Assembly (NCBI RefSeq): GCF_005860775.1 | Contig: NZ_VCHQ01000024.1 | Span: 186,001 to 250,000, forward strand | DNA: 64,000 nt | From: Klebsiella indica | Lineage (GTDB): Bacteria; Pseudomonadota; Gammaproteobacteria; Enterobacterales; Enterobacteriaceae | Reading direction: 5' to 3' | Part shown: positions 11,465-24,043 of the stretch, one piece after another | Layout of the letters: each line of letters opens with the position of its first letter | Numbering within the stretch: position 1 is the first letter of the stretch | Program-made: the position numbers and the translations under genes | Notes under the pieces: generated by a model | Database searches by the model: none | Told to the model about the DNA's origin: nothing | What the model saw: the letters and a program-made list of their open reading frames with translations, nothing else

Positions 11465-13231
11465 ATGAAAGCAGCGCCGAAAACGTTAAAAGCAAAACGT
11501 CAGGAAGAACAGGCCAACTTTGTTAGTTGGCGTTTTGCGTTGTTATGCGGCTGTATTCTGTTGGCGCTGGGTTTTCTGCTGGGCCGCGTGGCCTGGCTAC
11601 AGGTGATTAGTCCCGACATGCTGGTGCGTCAGGGCGATATGCGTTCGCTGCGTGTGCAGGAAGTGTCCACCGCACGTGGGATGATAACCGATCGCTCCGG
11701 TCGTCCGCTGGCAGTGAGTGTGCCGGTGAAAGCGATTTGGGCCGATCCGAAAGAGTTGCATGATGCCGGCGGCGTCACGCTGGACAACCGTTGGAAGGCG
11801 CTGGCAGATGTGCTGAATATGCCGTTGGATCAGCTGGCTTCGCGTATCAATACCAATCCACGGATGCGCTTTATCTATCTGGCGCGCCAGGTTAATCCTG
11901 ATATGGCCGATTACATCCGTAAGCTGAAGTTGCCGGGGATTCATCTGCGCGAAGAGTCCCGCCGTTACTATCCGTCAGGCGAAGTAACCGCTCACCTTAT
12001 TGGTTTCACCAACGTCGACAGCCAGGGGATCGAAGGCGTTGAAAAGAGCTTTGATAAGTGGCTCACCGGTCAGCCTGGCGAACGTATTGTGCGTAAAGAC
12101 CGCTATGGTCGTGTGATTGAGGATATCTCCTCTACCGATAGCCAGGCGGCGCATAACCTCGCGCTAAGCATTGACGAGCGTTTGCAGGCGCTGGTGTATC
12201 GCGAGCTGAACAACGCCGTGGCGTTTAACAAAGCGGAGTCGGGAAGCGCGGTACTGGTGGATGTTAACACCGGTGAAGTGCTGGCGATGGCTAATAGCCC
12301 ATCCTATAACCCTAACAATTTCTCCGGAACCGCCAAAGATGCCATGCGTAATCGCGCCATTACCGACGTGTTTGAGCCGGGTTCAACGGTGAAGCCGATG
12401 GTAGTGATGACGGCGCTTCAGCGCGGTATTGTTAACGAAAATAGCGTGCTGAATACGATTCCTTATCGAATTAACGGTCACGAAATTAAAGACGTGGCGC
12501 GCTATAGCGAATTAACCCTGACCGGGGTACTACAGAAGTCGAGTAACGTCGGTGTTTCTAAGCTGGCGTTAGCGATGCCGTCCTCAGCGTTAGTGGATAC
12601 TTACTCACGTTTTGGACTTGGAAAAGCGACCAATTTGGGGTTGGTCGGAGAACGCAGTGGCTTATACCCTCAAAAACAACGGTGGTCTGACATAGAGAGG
12701 GCCACCTTTTCTTTCGGCTATGGGCTAATGGTAACCCCGTTACAGTTAGCGCGAGTCTATGCGACGATCGGCAGTTATGGCATTTATCGCCCGCTGTCGA
12801 TTACCAAAGTTGATCCCCCGGTTCCCGGAGAGCGCGTGTTCCCGGAATCCATCGTGCGTACCGTTGTTCATATGATGGAAAGCGTGGCGCTGCCAGGCGG
12901 CGGCGGCGTGAAGGCGGCCATCAAAGGCTATCGCATCGCCATTAAAACCGGTACGGCGAAAAAAGTCGGGCCGGATGGCCACTATATCAATAAATATATT
13001 GCTTACACCGCAGGCGTTGCGCCCGCCAGTCACCCACGCTTCGCGCTGGTGGTGGTGATCAACGATCCGCAGGCGGGTAAATACTACGGCGGCGCCGTTT
13101 CCGCGCCGGTCTTCGGTGCCATCATGGGAGGCGTGTTGCGTACCATGAACATTGAACCGGATGCGTTAGCAACGGCCGAAAAAAGTGAATTAGTGATTAA
13201 TAAAGGCGAGGGGACAGGTGGCAGATCGTAA
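11465..13231 (+). CDS. ftsI: septal peptidoglycan transpeptidase FtsI (PBP3)
   Basis: Class B penicillin-binding protein that crosslinks septal peptidoglycan with FtsW. It has 588 residues from the ATG at 11465; a TTG three codons upstream is disfavoured by homology. One N-terminal transmembrane anchor (about residues 20-40), a pedestal domain, then the transpeptidase with active-site Ser in [12 protein letters not shown] and KTGT motifs. I see no obvious beta-lactam-resistance insertion around these motifs. It overlaps murE by 14 nt. Confidence 0.98.
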   Translation: MKAAPKTLKAKRQEEQANFVSWRFALLCGCILLALGFLLGRVAWLQVISPDMLVRQGDMRSLRVQEVSTARGMITDRSGRPLAVSVPVKAIWADPKELHDAGGVTLDNRWKALADVLNMPLDQLASRINTNPRMRFIYLARQVNPDMADYIRKLKLPGIHLREESRRYYPSGEVTAHLIGFTNVDSQGIEGVEKSFDKWLTGQPGERIVRKDRYGRVIEDISSTDSQAAHNLALSIDERLQALVYRELNNAVAFNKAESGSAVLVDVNTGEVLAMANSPSYNPNNFSGTAKDAMRNRAITDVFEPGSTVKPMVVMTALQRGIVNENSVLNTIPYRINGHEIKDVARYSELTLTGVLQKSSNVGVSKLALAMPSSALVDTYSRFGLGKATNLGLVGERSGLYPQKQRWSDIERATFSFGYGLMVTPLQLARVYATIGSYGIYRPLSITKVDPPVPGERVFPESIVRTVVHMMESVALPGGGGVKAAIKGYRIAIKTGTAKKVGPDGHYINKYIAYTAGVAPASHPRFALVVVINDPQAGKYYGGAVSAPVFGAIMGGVLRTMNIEPDALATAEKSELVINKGEGTGGRS

Positions 13232-14705
13232 TTTGCGCGACCTTCTCGCTCCGTGGGTGCCTGGCGCGCCGGAGCGAATTCTGCGAGAAATGACGCTGGA
13301 CAGCCGGGTGGCGGCTTCTGGCGATCTTTTCATTGCGGTTTTAGGTCATCAGGCGGACGGGCGTCGTTATATCCCGCAGGCGATAGCGCAAGGTGTTGCT
13401 GCCATTATTGCTGAGGCCAAAGATGAGGCTAACGACGGTGAAATCCGTGAAATGCACGGCGTACCGGTCATTTATCTGAGCCAGCTCAATGAGCGTTTAT
13501 CTGCGCTGGCCGGGCGCTTTTACCATCAACCTTCGGAGCAACTGCGCCTGGTCGGCGTAACCGGGACGAACGGCAAGACCACCACCACTCAACTGCTGGC
13601 GCAATGGGCGAAGCTACTCGGCGAAACCAGTGCGGTAATGGGCACAGTCGGGAATGGCCTGCTGGATAAAATCATCCCGACGGAAAATACCACCGGTTCG
13701 GCAGTCGATGTTCAACAGGTGCTTTCCCGCCTGGCGTCGCAGGGCGCGACCTTTGCCGCGATGGAGGTTTCCTCTCACGGTCTGGTACAGCACCGCGTCG
13801 CCGCGCTGAAGTTTGCTGCATCGATCTTTACCAACCTGAGCCGGGATCACCTTGATTATCATGGCGATATGGAGCATTACGAAGCGGCGAAATGGCTGCT
13901 CTATTCAACCCACCATTTTGGTCAGGCTATCGTCAATGCGGACGATGAAGTCGGCCGCCGCTGGTTAGCGAAACTGCCGGATGCGGTTGCTGTATCAATG
14001 GGAGAACACATTAATCCGAACTGCCGGGGACGCTGGCTCAAAGCAACCGCCGTAAACTATCACGACGGCGGCGCGACCATTCAGTTTGACTCCACCTGGG
14101 GCAAGGGGGAGATCGAAAGCCGCCTGATGGGCGCCTTTAACGTCAGTAATCTGTTACTGGCGTTGGCGACGCTGCTGGCGCTGGGTTATCCGTTGGCTGA
14201 GCTATTGAAAACGGCTCCTCGCCTGCAGCCGGTTTGCGGGCGAATGGAAGTGTTCAGCGCGCCGGGAAAACCGACAGTAGTGGTCGATTACGCCCACACG
14301 CCCGATGCGCTGGAAAAAGCGCTACAGGCGGCGCGTCTGCACTGCGCCGGTAAACTGTGGTGTGTGTTTGGCTGCGGCGGGGACCGCGACAAAGGCAAAC
14401 GCCCGCTGATGGGCGCTATCGCGGAAGAATTCGCCGACATTGTTGTGGTCACCGATGACAACCCGCGCACCGAAGAGCCGCGGGCGATTATTAACGACAT
14501 CCTCGCCGGTATGCTCGACGCGGGGCGTGCTAAAGCGGTTGAGGGGCGTGCCGAAGCGGTAACCAGTGCGGTGATGCAGGCGAAAGAAAGCGATGTGGTG
14601 CTGGTGGCGGGAAAAGGCCACGAAGATTACCAGATCGTTGGCAATCGCCGGCTTGATTATTCTGACCGCGTCACCGTTGCGCGTCTGCTGGGGACGGTCG
14701 CATGA
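13218..14705 (+). CDS. murE: UDP-MurNAc-L-Ala-D-Glu:meso-diaminopimelate ligase
   Basis: Adds meso-diaminopimelate to the peptidoglycan precursor (cytoplasm, ATP-dependent). It has 495 residues from a GTG start inside the end of ftsI. The P-loop [11 protein letters not shown] is near residue 115, and the DAP-specifying DNPR motif lies in [12 protein letters not shown], so a DAP rather than lysine ligase is indicated. It overlaps murF by ATGA. Confidence 0.98.
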   Translation: MADRNLRDLLAPWVPGAPERILREMTLDSRVAASGDLFIAVLGHQADGRRYIPQAIAQGVAAIIAEAKDEANDGEIREMHGVPVIYLSQLNERLSALAGRFYHQPSEQLRLVGVTGTNGKTTTTQLLAQWAKLLGETSAVMGTVGNGLLDKIIPTENTTGSAVDVQQVLSRLASQGATFAAMEVSSHGLVQHRVAALKFAASIFTNLSRDHLDYHGDMEHYEAAKWLLYSTHHFGQAIVNADDEVGRRWLAKLPDAVAVSMGEHINPNCRGRWLKATAVNYHDGGATIQFDSTWGKGEIESRLMGAFNVSNLLLALATLLALGYPLAELLKTAPRLQPVCGRMEVFSAPGKPTVVVDYAHTPDALEKALQAARLHCAGKLWCVFGCGGDRDKGKRPLMGAIAEEFADIVVVTDDNPRTEEPRAIINDILAGMLDAGRAKAVEGRAEAVTSAVMQAKESDVVLVAGKGHEDYQIVGNRRLDYSDRVTVARLLGTVA

Positions 14706-16060
14706 TTCGCTTGACTCTCAGCCAGCTTGCCGACATTACGCGCGGCGAACTGCACGGCGGCGATGTGGCGATTGATGAGGTCACGTCGGATACCCGTAAG
14801 ATCACGGCTGGCTGCCTGTTTGTGGCACTGAAAGGTGAGCGCTTTGATGCCCATGATTTTGCCGACCAGGCAAAAGCCGCTGGCACCGGGGCATTGCTGG
14901 TCAGCCGTCAACTGGCGTGCGATTTGCCGCAGGTGGTGGTGAAGGATACCCGACAGGCCTTCGGCGAACTGGCGGCATGGGTGCGTCAGCAGGTTCCCGC
15001 GAGGGTCGTCGCGCTGACCGGTTCTTCCGGTAAAACCTCGGTCAAAGAGATGACCGCCGCGATTCTGAGCCAGTGCGGCAATACGCTGTATACCGCAGGC
15101 AACCTGAACAATGATATCGGCGTGCCAATGACGCTGCTGCGTCTGACTAAAGACCATGATTATGCGGTTATCGAGCTAGGTGCCAATCACCAGGGCGAAA
15201 TTGCCTGGACCGTTAGCCTGACGCGACCTGAAGCGGCGTTAGTCAATAACCTGGCCGCCGCGCATCTTGAAGGTTTCGGCTCGCTGGAAGGTGTTGCGAA
15301 GGCCAAGGGCGAAATTTACACCGGTCTGCCCGTCAACGGTATTGCCATTATGAACGCCGATAACAATGACTGGCTGAACTGGCAAAGCGTGATTGGCGAA
15401 CGTAAGACCTGGCGCTTCTCGCCGAACGCCGCCAATAGCGATTTCACCGCGACGAACGTTCGCGTGACCTCACGCGGTACAGAATTTACCGTGTGCACTC
15501 CAACGGGCAGCGTTGATGTCCTGCTGCCATTGCCGGGACGTCACAACATTGCCAATGCGCTGGCTGCCGCCGCGCTCTCGATGGCGGTGGGGGCGACCCA
15601 TGCGGCGATTAAAGCCGGTTTGCAGGGGCTGAAAGCGGTGCCGGGAAGATTATTCCCGATCGCGTTGACCGATAGCCAGCTTCTGCTGGATGACTCCTAC
15701 AACGCCAACGTCGGCTCAATGACCGCCGCGGTACAGGTGCTGTCAGAGATGCCGGGTTATCGGGTGCTGGTCGTTGGCGATATGGCCGAACTCGGTGCGG
15801 AAAGTCAGGCCTGCCATCGTCAGGTCGGTGAGGCGGCGAAAGCGGGCGGGATCGATCGCGTATTAAGCGTTGGTACATTGAGCGCAGCCATTAGCGACGC
15901 CAGCGGCGTCGGCGAACACGTTAGCGATAAAACGCAGCTGGTGACGCGACTACAAGAATTGATGTCAGAACACAAAATTATGACCATTTTAGTGAAGGGT
16001 TCACGTAGTGCCGCCATGGAAGAGGTAGTACGCGCATTACAGGAGAACGGAACATGTTAG
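14702..16060 (+). CDS. murF: UDP-MurNAc-tripeptide:D-Ala-D-Ala ligase
   Basis: Adds D-Ala-D-Ala to complete the cytoplasmic UDP-MurNAc-pentapeptide. Length is 452 residues. Mur-ligase P-loop [17 protein letters not shown] is near residue 105, and [11 protein letters not shown] marks the C-terminal domain. Start overlaps the murE stop (ATGA) and the 3' end overlaps mraY by 7 nt. Confidence 0.98.
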   Translation: MIRLTLSQLADITRGELHGGDVAIDEVTSDTRKITAGCLFVALKGERFDAHDFADQAKAAGTGALLVSRQLACDLPQVVVKDTRQAFGELAAWVRQQVPARVVALTGSSGKTSVKEMTAAILSQCGNTLYTAGNLNNDIGVPMTLLRLTKDHDYAVIELGANHQGEIAWTVSLTRPEAALVNNLAAAHLEGFGSLEGVAKAKGEIYTGLPVNGIAIMNADNNDWLNWQSVIGERKTWRFSPNAANSDFTATNVRVTSRGTEFTVCTPTGSVDVLLPLPGRHNIANALAAAALSMAVGATHAAIKAGLQGLKAVPGRLFPIALTDSQLLLDDSYNANVGSMTAAVQVLSEMPGYRVLVVGDMAELGAESQACHRQVGEAAKAGGIDRVLSVGTLSAAISDASGVGEHVSDKTQLVTRLQELMSEHKIMTILVKGSRSAAMEEVVRALQENGTC

Positions 16061-17136
16061 TATGGCTGGCCGAGCATCTGGTCAAATATTATTCCGGCTT
16101 TAACGTCTTTTCCTACCTGACGTTTCGTGCCATTGTCAGCCTGCTGACCGCGCTGTTCATCTCTTTGTGGATGGGCCCGCGGATGATCGCCCGTCTGCAA
16201 AAACTCTCTTTCGGCCAGGTGGTGCGTAACGATGGCCCGGAATCACACTTTAGCAAGCGCGGCACGCCAACCATGGGCGGGATCATGATCCTGACCGCCA
16301 TTGTCGTTTCCGTTCTGCTGTGGGCCTATCCATCCAATCCTTATGTCTGGTGTGTGCTGACGGTACTGGTCGGCTACGGCGTTATCGGTTTCGTTGATGA
16401 CTATCGCAAAGTGGTGCGTAAAGACACCAAGGGTCTGATCGCCCGCTGGAAATACTTCTGGATGTCGGTGATTGCGTTAGGCGTCGCCTTCGCGCTGTAT
16501 ATGGCGGGTAAAGAGACGCCCGCCACGCAACTGGTGGTGCCATTCTTTAAAGACGTGATGCCGCAGTTGGGGCTGTTCTATATCCTGCTGGCCTATTTTG
16601 TCATCGTCGGTACCGGCAACGCGGTCAACCTGACCGATGGTCTCGACGGGCTGGCGATTATGCCGACCGTATTTGTTGCCGCCGGGTTCGCGCTGGTGGC
16701 CTGGGCCACCGGTAACATGAACTTTGCTAACTATCTGCATATTCCCTATTTGCGTCACGCCGGTGAGCTGGTGATTGTCTGTACGGCAATTGTCGGCGCC
16801 GGTCTCGGTTTTCTTTGGTTTAACACCTATCCGGCGCAGGTCTTTATGGGAGACGTTGGGTCGCTGGCGCTGGGCGGCGCACTGGGGATTATCGCTGTGC
16901 TGCTGCGCCAGGAGTTCTTGCTGGTGATTATGGGGGGCGTTTTCGTCGTTGAAACATTGTCGGTGATTCTGCAGGTCGGCTCCTTCAAGCTGCGCGGTCA
17001 GCGCATCTTCCGTATGGCGCCGATTCACCATCACTATGAATTGAAAGGCTGGCCGGAACCGCGCGTTATTGTGCGCTTCTGGATTATTTCGCTGATGCTG
17101 GTGCTGATTGGCCTGGCGACGCTGAAGGTACGTTAA
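16054..17136 (+). CDS. mraY: phospho-MurNAc-pentapeptide transferase (lipid I synthase)
   Basis: Integral inner-membrane enzyme that transfers phospho-MurNAc-pentapeptide to undecaprenyl phosphate. Length is 360 residues, with about ten hydrophobic helices. Catalytic Asp motifs are seen in GFVDDYRKV and [13 protein letters not shown], and the C-terminal histidine loop [15 protein letters not shown] is present. It overlaps murF and is followed by murD after 2 nt. Confidence 0.98.
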   Translation: MLVWLAEHLVKYYSGFNVFSYLTFRAIVSLLTALFISLWMGPRMIARLQKLSFGQVVRNDGPESHFSKRGTPTMGGIMILTAIVVSVLLWAYPSNPYVWCVLTVLVGYGVIGFVDDYRKVVRKDTKGLIARWKYFWMSVIALGVAFALYMAGKETPATQLVVPFFKDVMPQLGLFYILLAYFVIVGTGNAVNLTDGLDGLAIMPTVFVAAGFALVAWATGNMNFANYLHIPYLRHAGELVIVCTAIVGAGLGFLWFNTYPAQVFMGDVGSLALGGALGIIAVLLRQEFLLVIMGGVFVVETLSVILQVGSFKLRGQRIFRMAPIHHHYELKGWPEPRVIVRFWIISLMLVLIGLATLKVR

Positions 17137-17138
17137 AC

Positions 17139-18455
17139 ATGGCAGATTATCAGGGTAAAAAAGTCGTCATTATTGGGCTGGGCATGACCGGCCTGTCGTG
17201 CGTGGACTTTTTCATGTCTCGCGGCGTGACGCCGCGGGTAATGGATACCCGTGTCGCGCCTGCCGGGCTGGATAAACTGCCGGAAGCCGTTGAGCGCTAT
17301 GTCGGCGGTCTGAACGATGACTGGCTGCTGGCGGCGGACCTGATTGTCGCCAGCCCTGGCATCGCGCTGGCGCATCCTTCCCTGAGTGCTGCGGCAGATG
17401 CTGGGGTGGAGATCGTCGGCGATATCGAACTGTTCTGCCGTGAGGCGCAGGCGCCAATCGTCGCGATTACCGGCTCTAATGGCAAAAGTACCGTGACCAC
17501 TCTGGTCGGCGAAATGGCGAAAGCGGCGGGCGTCAATGTCGGTGTAGGGGGCAATATTGGTCTCCCTGCGCTGATGCTGTTGGCCCCTGAACGTGAACTG
17601 TATGTACTGGAACTTTCCAGTTTCCAACTGGAAACCACCTTCAGTCTGCGGGCGGTAGCGGCGACGATCCTCAACGTTACCGAAGATCATATGGACCGCT
17701 ATCCGTTGGGGCTGCAGCAGTACCGTGCCGCTAAGTTGGGCATTTATGAGCATGCCCGGGCCTGCATCGTTAATGCTGATGATGCCTTAACCATGCCGGT
17801 ACGCGGCGCTGATGAGCGCTGCATCAGCTTCGGCGTTGACGTTGGCGATTATCATCTGAACCGCCAGCAGGGAGAAACCTGGCTGCGCGTAAAAGGTGAG
17901 AAAGTACTCAACGTTAAAGAGATGAAAATTAGCGGTCAACACAATTACAGCAATGCCCTGGCGGCATTAGCGCTGGCCGATGCCGCAGGCCTGCCGCGCG
18001 CCAGCAGCCTGAAAGCGTTGACCACATTTACCGGGCTGGCGCATCGCTTTCAACTGGCGCTGGAACATAACGGCGTGCGCTGGATCAATGATTCCAAAGC
18101 CACTAACGTCGGCAGTACCGAAGCGGCGCTCAATGGCCTGCATATCGATGGCACGCTGTATCTGTTGCTGGGGGGCGATGGGAAATCCGCCGATTTCACT
18201 CCGTTAAGCCGCTATCTGACAGGGGAAAATATCCGGCTGTACTGCTTTGGCCGCGATGGCGCGCAGCTGGCGGCGCTGCGCCCGGAGGTTGCTGTGCAGA
18301 CGGAAACCATGGAACAGGCAATGCGCCTGATCGCTCCTCAGGTCGTTGCCGGCGATATGGTGCTGCTGTCGCCGGCGTGCGCCAGCCTCGATCAGTTTAA
18401 GAACTTTGAACAACGCGGCGATGTTTTTGCCCGTCTGGCGAAGGAGTTAGGCTGA
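17139..18455 (+). CDS. murD: UDP-MurNAc-L-Ala:D-Glu ligase
   Basis: Adds D-glutamate to UDP-MurNAc-L-Ala. It has 438 residues, the usual length. The N-terminal Rossmann start ([18 protein letters not shown]), P-loop [16 protein letters not shown] near residue 110 and [15 protein letters not shown] in the C-terminal domain identify it. The stop shares one base with the ftsW start. Confidence 0.98.
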   Translation: MADYQGKKVVIIGLGMTGLSCVDFFMSRGVTPRVMDTRVAPAGLDKLPEAVERYVGGLNDDWLLAADLIVASPGIALAHPSLSAAADAGVEIVGDIELFCREAQAPIVAITGSNGKSTVTTLVGEMAKAAGVNVGVGGNIGLPALMLLAPERELYVLELSSFQLETTFSLRAVAATILNVTEDHMDRYPLGLQQYRAAKLGIYEHARACIVNADDALTMPVRGADERCISFGVDVGDYHLNRQQGETWLRVKGEKVLNVKEMKISGQHNYSNALAALALADAAGLPRASSLKALTTFTGLAHRFQLALEHNGVRWINDSKATNVGSTEAALNGLHIDGTLYLLLGGDGKSADFTPLSRYLTGENIRLYCFGRDGAQLAALRPEVAVQTETMEQAMRLIAPQVVAGDMVLLSPACASLDQFKNFEQRGDVFARLAKELG

Positions 18456-19705
18456 TGCGTTTATCACTCCCGCGCCTGAAAATACCGCGACTGAGACTGC
18501 CGGGAATGTCTATTTTCGCCTGGCTGTTCGCCGCGCTGAAAGGGTGGGTGATGGGTTCGCGTCCGAAGGACAGCGATAGCCTGGTGATGTACGATCGCGT
18601 GCTGCTGTGGCTGACCTTTGGCCTGGCGGCAATCGGTTTCATTATGGTGACCTCGGCCTCGATGCCGGTAGGACAGCGTCTGGCCAACGATCCGTTTCTG
18701 TTTGCCAAACGTGATGGTTTATACATTCTGCTGGCGTTGGGGCTGGCGATGGTGACGCTGCGCCTGCCAATGGAGTTTTGGCAGCGCTACAGTACCGCGA
18801 TGCTGATCGCCTCTATCGTGATGCTGTTGATCGTTTTAGTGGTCGGCAGCTCGGTTAACGGCGCGTCGCGCTGGATTGCACTGGGGCCGTTACGTATTCA
18901 GCCTGCGGAGTTTACCAAGCTGTCACTGTTCTGCTACATCGCCAACTACCTGGTGCGTAAGGCTGATGAAGTTCGTAATAATCTGCGCGGCTTCCTCAAG
19001 CCGATGGGCGTGATTTTTGTGCTGGCGATTTTGCTGCTGGCGCAGCCCGATCTCGGTACAGTCGTCGTGCTGTTTGTGACCACTCTGGCCATGCTGTTTC
19101 TTGCGGGCGCCAAGCTGTGGCAGTTTATCGCGATTATTGGTATGGGCATTTCTGCAGTGGTGCTGCTGATCCTCGCCGAGCCGTATCGTATTCGCCGTGT
19201 CACCTCTTTCTGGAATCCGTGGGAAGATCCGTTCGGCAGCGGTTACCAGTTAACTCAGTCGCTGATGGCTTTTGGTCGTGGTGAGATGTGGGGGCAGGGC
19301 CTCGGCAACTCAGTACAGAAACTGGAGTATTTGCCTGAAGCGCATACCGATTTCATCTTCGCCATTATCGGTGAAGAACTCGGTTATATCGGTGTGGTTC
19401 TTGCGCTTTTAATGGTATTCTTCGTCGCTTTTCGCGCCATGTCCATTGGGCGTAAAGCGCTGGAAATCGACCATCGTTTCTCCGGTTTTCTGGCCTGCGC
19501 CATTGGCATCTGGTTTAGCTTTCAGGCGCTGGTTAATGTCGGCGCGGCGGCGGGTATGTTGCCGACCAAAGGTCTGACGTTACCGCTGATTAGCTACGGT
19601 GGTTCGAGTTTGTTGATTATGTCGACGGCCATCATGTTGTTGTTACGTATTGATTATGAAACGCGTCTGGAAAAAGCCCAGGCGTTTACACGGGGTGTGA
19701 GATGA
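18455..19705 (+). CDS. ftsW: septal peptidoglycan polymerase FtsW
   Basis: SEDS-family glycosyltransferase that works with FtsI at the septum. It has 416 residues, two more than I recall for E. coli, the difference lying in the cytoplasmic N-terminus. About ten membrane helices; SEDS signatures are [28 protein letters not shown] and the C-terminal [13 protein letters not shown]. It overlaps murD by one base and murG by ATGA. Confidence 0.98.
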   Translation: MRLSLPRLKIPRLRLPGMSIFAWLFAALKGWVMGSRPKDSDSLVMYDRVLLWLTFGLAAIGFIMVTSASMPVGQRLANDPFLFAKRDGLYILLALGLAMVTLRLPMEFWQRYSTAMLIASIVMLLIVLVVGSSVNGASRWIALGPLRIQPAEFTKLSLFCYIANYLVRKADEVRNNLRGFLKPMGVIFVLAILLLAQPDLGTVVVLFVTTLAMLFLAGAKLWQFIAIIGMGISAVVLLILAEPYRIRRVTSFWNPWEDPFGSGYQLTQSLMAFGRGEMWGQGLGNSVQKLEYLPEAHTDFIFAIIGEELGYIGVVLALLMVFFVAFRAMSIGRKALEIDHRFSGFLACAIGIWFSFQALVNVGAAAGMLPTKGLTLPLISYGGSSLLIMSTAIMLLLRIDYETRLEKAQAFTRGVR

Positions 19706-20772
19706 GCGGTCAGGAAAAGCGGTTAATGGTGATGGCGGGCGGTACCGGCGGGCATGTGTTCCCGGGACTGGCCGTTGCGCACCATTTAATGGACCAGGGC
19801 TGGCACGTTCGCTGGCTGGGTACCGCGGATCGTATGGAAGCGGATTTAGTGCCGAAGCACGGTATTGACATTGATTTTATTCAGATTTCTGGTCTGCGAG
19901 GCAAAGGTCTGAAAGCGCTACTGCTGGCGCCGCTCCGTATTTTCAACGCCTGGCGCCAGGCTCGGGCGATTATGCAGCGTTTTAAGCCGGATGTGGTGCT
20001 GGGCATGGGCGGATATGTTTCCGGGCCTGGCGGTCTGGCTGCATGGTCGTTGGGGATCCCGGTTGTGCTGCATGAGCAAAACGGTATTGCCGGGTTGACC
20101 AATAAATGGCTGGCGAAAATTGCCAAAAAGGTGATGCAGGCGTTTCCCGGCGCTTTTCCCCATGCCGATGTCGTCGGTAACCCGGTGCGCACGGATGTGC
20201 TGGCGCTGCCGCTGCCGGAGCTGCGCTTGATCGGGCGTCAAGGGCCGACGCGCGTATTAGTGATAGGCGGTTCGCAGGGCGCGCGCGTGCTCAACCAGAC
20301 GATGCCGCAGGTGGCGGCGAAGCTGGGATCTGCCGTGACCATCTGGCACCAGAGCGGCAAAGGTGGCGAGGAAACCGTGCAGCAGGCATATGCCGATGCC
20401 GGCCAGCCGCAGCATAAAGTGACCGAATTTATTGATGACATGGCGGCAGCTTATGCCTGGGCCGATGTTGTTGTGTGTCGTTCCGGCGCGTTGACGGTGA
20501 GTGAAATTGCCGCCGCGGGGTTACCGGCGCTGTTTGTGCCTTTTCAGCACAAAGATCGTCAGCAGTACTGGAATGCACTGCCGCTGGAGAAAGCGGGCGC
20601 AGCAAAGATCCTTGAACAACCGCAGTTTACCGTGGATGCCGTCGCCCGGATCCTGGCCAGTTGGGATCGGGAAACGCTGCTGGATATGGCGGAGCGAGCG
20701 CGTAGAGCCTCGATTCCGGACGCTACCGAGCGGGTAGCAGAAGAAGTGAGCGCCGCAGCACTGGCGCGCTAA
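19702..20772 (+). CDS. murG: lipid II synthase MurG (GlcNAc transferase)
   Basis: Membrane-associated GT28 glycosyltransferase that adds GlcNAc to lipid I. Length is 356 residues. The N-terminal glycine-rich loop [17 protein letters not shown] and the C-terminal UDP-GlcNAc site ([19 protein letters not shown]) are intact. It is coupled to ftsW; a 47-nt spacer precedes murC. Confidence 0.98.
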   Translation: MSGQEKRLMVMAGGTGGHVFPGLAVAHHLMDQGWHVRWLGTADRMEADLVPKHGIDIDFIQISGLRGKGLKALLLAPLRIFNAWRQARAIMQRFKPDVVLGMGGYVSGPGGLAAWSLGIPVVLHEQNGIAGLTNKWLAKIAKKVMQAFPGAFPHADVVGNPVRTDVLALPLPELRLIGRQGPTRVLVIGGSQGARVLNQTMPQVAAKLGSAVTIWHQSGKGGEETVQQAYADAGQPQHKVTEFIDDMAAAYAWADVVVCRSGALTVSEIAAAGLPALFVPFQHKDRQQYWNALPLEKAGAAKILEQPQFTVDAVARILASWDRETLLDMAERARRASIPDATERVAEEVSAAALAR

Positions 20773-20819
20773 TCGCGGTGAATATCACCGTCCGAATAAA
20801 GAAGTTGATGGCGTAAAGA

Positions 20820-22295
20820 ATGAATACACAAGATCTGGCAAAACTCCGTTCCATCGTGCCCGAGATGCGTCGCGTCCGGCACATTCACTTTGTTGGCATT
20901 GGTGGTGCCGGCATGGGCGGTATTGCCGAAGTTCTGGCTAACGAAGGTTATCAGATTAGCGGCTCCGATCTGGCGCCGAACCCGGTAACCCAGCAGTTGA
21001 CCCGGCTTGGCGCCACGATTTATTTCAACCATCGCCCTGAGAACGTGCGCGATGCGAGCGTGGTTGTTGTTTCCAGCGCGATTTCTGCGGATAACCCGGA
21101 AATTGTCGCTGCTCATGAAGCGCGTATTCCGGTGATTCGTCGCGCCGAGATGCTGGCGGAATTGATGCGTTTTCGTCACGGTATTGCCATTGCCGGGACG
21201 CACGGAAAAACCACGACGACGGCGATGGTATCGAGCATTTATGCAGAGGCGGGGCTTGATCCCACCTTTGTTAACGGCGGACTGGTGAAAGCCGCGGGCG
21301 TGCATGCGCGCCTGGGGAATAGCCGTTATCTGATCGCTGAAGCGGATGAGAGCGACGCTTCGTTCCTGCATTTGCAGCCGATGGTCGCTATCGTGACGAA
21401 TATCGAAGCCGATCATATGGATACTTACCACGGCGACTTCGAAAATCTGAAGCAGACGTTTATTAACTTCCTGCACAATCTGCCGTTCTACGGACGCGCG
21501 GTGATGTGCGTGGACGATCCGGTTATCCGTGAACTGCTGCCGCGCGTTGGTCGCCAGATCACGACCTACGGATTCAGCGATGATGCTGATGTGCGCGTTG
21601 AAGATTATCGCCAGATCGGCGCTCAGGGGCATTTCCGTCTGGTGCGCCAGGACAGAGACGTTATCCAGGTGACGCTGAACGCACCGGGGCGTCATAACGC
21701 ACTGAACGCGGCTGCGGCGGTTGCCGTTGCGACGGAAGAGGGCATTGACGATGTCGCCATCCTGCATGCGCTGGAAAACTTCCAGGGAACCGGACGTCGT
21801 TTTGATTTCCTTGGCGAATATCCGTTAGCTGCGGTGAACGGTAAAGATGGCACCGCCATGCTGATTGATGATTATGGCCATCATCCGACGGAAGTTGACG
21901 CTACCATTAAAGCGGCACGCGCGGGCTGGCCGGATAAACATCTGGTGATGCTGTTTCAGCCGCACCGTTTTACCCGTACGCGCGATCTGTACGACGATTT
22001 CGCCAACGTGCTAACTCAGGTTGATGCTTTGCTGATGCTGGATGTCTATCCAGCCGGAGAAGCCGCTATCCCAGGTGCGGATAGCCGTTCGCTGTGCCGC
22101 ACGATTCGCGGGCGCGGGAAAGTGGATCCGATTCTGGTTTCAGATCCGAACCAGGCGGCGGAAATGCTGGCTTCCGTATTGACCGGCAACGATCTGGTGC
22201 TGGTTCAGGGCGCGGGAAATATCGGTAAAATCGCCCGCCATCTGGCTGAAATTAAATTGCAACCGCAGAAAACGCCGGAGGAGCGCCATGGCTGA
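20820..22295 (+). CDS. murC: UDP-MurNAc:L-alanine ligase
   Basis: First amino-acid-adding Mur ligase. It has 491 residues, as in E. coli. [20 protein letters not shown] near residue 22 binds UDP, and [15 protein letters not shown] near residue 122 is the P-loop; [10 protein letters not shown] marks the C-terminal domain. The 3' end overlaps ddlB by 8 nt. Confidence 0.98.
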   Translation: MNTQDLAKLRSIVPEMRRVRHIHFVGIGGAGMGGIAEVLANEGYQISGSDLAPNPVTQQLTRLGATIYFNHRPENVRDASVVVVSSAISADNPEIVAAHEARIPVIRRAEMLAELMRFRHGIAIAGTHGKTTTTAMVSSIYAEAGLDPTFVNGGLVKAAGVHARLGNSRYLIAEADESDASFLHLQPMVAIVTNIEADHMDTYHGDFENLKQTFINFLHNLPFYGRAVMCVDDPVIRELLPRVGRQITTYGFSDDADVRVEDYRQIGAQGHFRLVRQDRDVIQVTLNAPGRHNALNAAAAVAVATEEGIDDVAILHALENFQGTGRRFDFLGEYPLAAVNGKDGTAMLIDDYGHHPTEVDATIKAARAGWPDKHLVMLFQPHRFTRTRDLYDDFANVLTQVDALLMLDVYPAGEAAIPGADSRSLCRTIRGRGKVDPILVSDPNQAAEMLASVLTGNDLVLVQGAGNIGKIARHLAEIKLQPQKTPEERHG

Positions 22296-23208
22296 TAGAA
22301 TCGCCGTTCTCTTTGGTGGGACTTCGGCTGAACGTGATGTTTCGCTCAAGTCAGGCTCGGCTGTGCTGGCCGCTTTGCGTGATGCTGGCGTTGATGCGTA
22401 TCCTGTCGATCCGCGCGATGTTGATATTACCCAATTGAAAAATATGGGATTTCAGAAAGCGTTTATTGCGCTGCATGGTCGTGGTGGTGAAGATGGGACA
22501 TTGCAGGGGCTGCTGGAATTGATTCAACTGCCTTATACCGGTAGTGGCGTGATGGCCTCGGCGATTTCAATGGATAAGTTGCGCAGCAAATTGCTGTGGC
22601 AGGGGGCTGGCTTACCCGTTGCGCCATGGGTGACCGTGACGGGAAAACAATTTAATGCAGGGCTGTCCCCTGAAGTTGAACAGCAAATTTCGGCGCTTGG
22701 TCTGCCGCTGGTTGTTAAACCCAGCCGGGAAGGCTCAAGCGTTGGTATGTCGATAGTGAGTGAAAGTTGTGCATTGCAAGCCGCATTGACGCTGGCTTTT
22801 CAGCACGATGACGAAGTTTTAATTGAAAAATGGCTCAGTGGGCCTGAATTTACCGTCGCTATCCTTGGAGAAGACATTTTACCGTCAATACGTATCCTGG
22901 CGGCTGGAACCTTCTATGATTATGAGGCGAAGTATCTTTCTGATGAGACACAATATTTCTGTCCTGGTCTTGAAGATCCTGCCCGCGAGTCCGAAATCAA
23001 GACGCTGGCGCAAAAAGCCTGGGATAGTTTTGGCTGTCGCGGATGGGGGCGAATTGACGTGATGATGGACAGCGATGGTCAGTTTTATCTGCTGGAAGCA
23101 AACACATCTCCTGGCATGACCAGCCATAGTCTGGTGCCAATGGCGGCGCGCCAGGCAGGGATGAGCTTCTCGCAGCTTGTTGTTCGAATTTTGGACCTGG
23201 CGGGGTGA
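22288..23208 (+). CDS. ddlB: D-alanine:D-alanine ligase B
   Basis: ATP-grasp ligase that makes D-Ala-D-Ala for MurF. It has 306 residues, the usual length. N-terminal [17 protein letters not shown], the ATP-grasp lysine region [16 protein letters not shown] and the C-terminal [15 protein letters not shown] are typical. A Tyr in the LPYTGSG motif is compatible with D-Ala specificity. ftsQ begins one base after its stop. Confidence 0.98.
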   Translation: MADRIAVLFGGTSAERDVSLKSGSAVLAALRDAGVDAYPVDPRDVDITQLKNMGFQKAFIALHGRGGEDGTLQGLLELIQLPYTGSGVMASAISMDKLRSKLLWQGAGLPVAPWVTVTGKQFNAGLSPEVEQQISALGLPLVVKPSREGSSVGMSIVSESCALQAALTLAFQHDDEVLIEKWLSGPEFTVAILGEDILPSIRILAAGTFYDYEAKYLSDETQYFCPGLEDPARESEIKTLAQKAWDSFGCRGWGRIDVMMDSDGQFYLLEANTSPGMTSHSLVPMAARQAGMSFSQLVVRILDLAG

Positions 23209-23209
23209 T

Positions 23210-24043
23210 ATGTCGCAGGCTGCGCTGAATACGCGGAACCACGAAGAGGACGAAGGGATCTCTTCGCGTCGAAGCAATGGAACTCGTCTGGCAGGTATCT
23301 TCTTCCTGCTGGTGGTCCTGTGTACCGTGCTGGTCAGCGGATGGATGGTTCTGGGCTGGATGGAAGATGCACAGCGTTTACCGCTGTCGAAAATGGTGGT
23401 CACCGGCGAGCGCCACTATACGCGCAACGATGATATCCGTCAGGCGATTCTTGCGTTAGGGCCTCCGGGCACCTTTATGACTCAGGATGTCAATATTATT
23501 CAAAGCCAGATTGAGCGTCTGCCGTGGATTAAGCAGGCGAGCGTCAGAAAGCAGTGGCCGGACGAATTGAAGATTCATCTGGTTGAATATGTGCCGTTTG
23601 CGCGCTGGAATGATCAGCATATGGTCGATGCGGACGGGAATTCTTTCAGCGTGCCTGCCGAGCGCATCGGCAAACAGAATTTACCGATGTTATACGGTCC
23701 CGAAGGCAGTGAGAACGAAGTTCTGCAGGGATACCGCGAGATGGGGCAGGCGCTGGCAAAAGATAAATTTACGGTGAAAGTGGCGGCGATGACCGCGCGT
23801 CGTTCCTGGCAGTTGACGCTGAATAACGATATTAAGCTCAACCTTGGTCGGGGCGATACCATGAAACGGCTTCAGCGCTTTATAGAACTCTACCCGGTTC
23901 TTCAGCAGCAGGCGCAGACCGACGGCAAACGGATAAGCTACGTTGATTTGCGTTATGACTCGGGGGCAGCAGTCGGTTGGGCACCGGTTCCCGTGGAAGA
24001 GAGTAATCAACAACAGAATCAGGCACAGGCAGAACAACAATGA
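23210..24043 (+). CDS. ftsQ: cell division protein FtsQ
   Basis: Bitopic divisome scaffold. It has 277 residues from the ATG at 23210, chosen because the protein then begins [10 protein letters not shown] as in E. coli; an upstream in-frame TTG lies inside ddlB. A cytoplasmic arm, one transmembrane helix (about residues 26-50), then a periplasmic POTRA domain ([18 protein letters not shown]) and beta domain. The Q/A/E-rich tail is typical. It is coupled to ftsA by ATGA. Confidence 0.97.
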   Translation: MSQAALNTRNHEEDEGISSRRSNGTRLAGIFFLLVVLCTVLVSGWMVLGWMEDAQRLPLSKMVVTGERHYTRNDDIRQAILALGPPGTFMTQDVNIIQSQIERLPWIKQASVRKQWPDELKIHLVEYVPFARWNDQHMVDADGNSFSVPAERIGKQNLPMLYGPEGSENEVLQGYREMGQALAKDKFTVKVAAMTARRSWQLTLNNDIKLNLGRGDTMKRLQRFIELYPVLQQQAQTDGKRISYVDLRYDSGAAVGWAPVPVEESNQQQNQAQAEQQ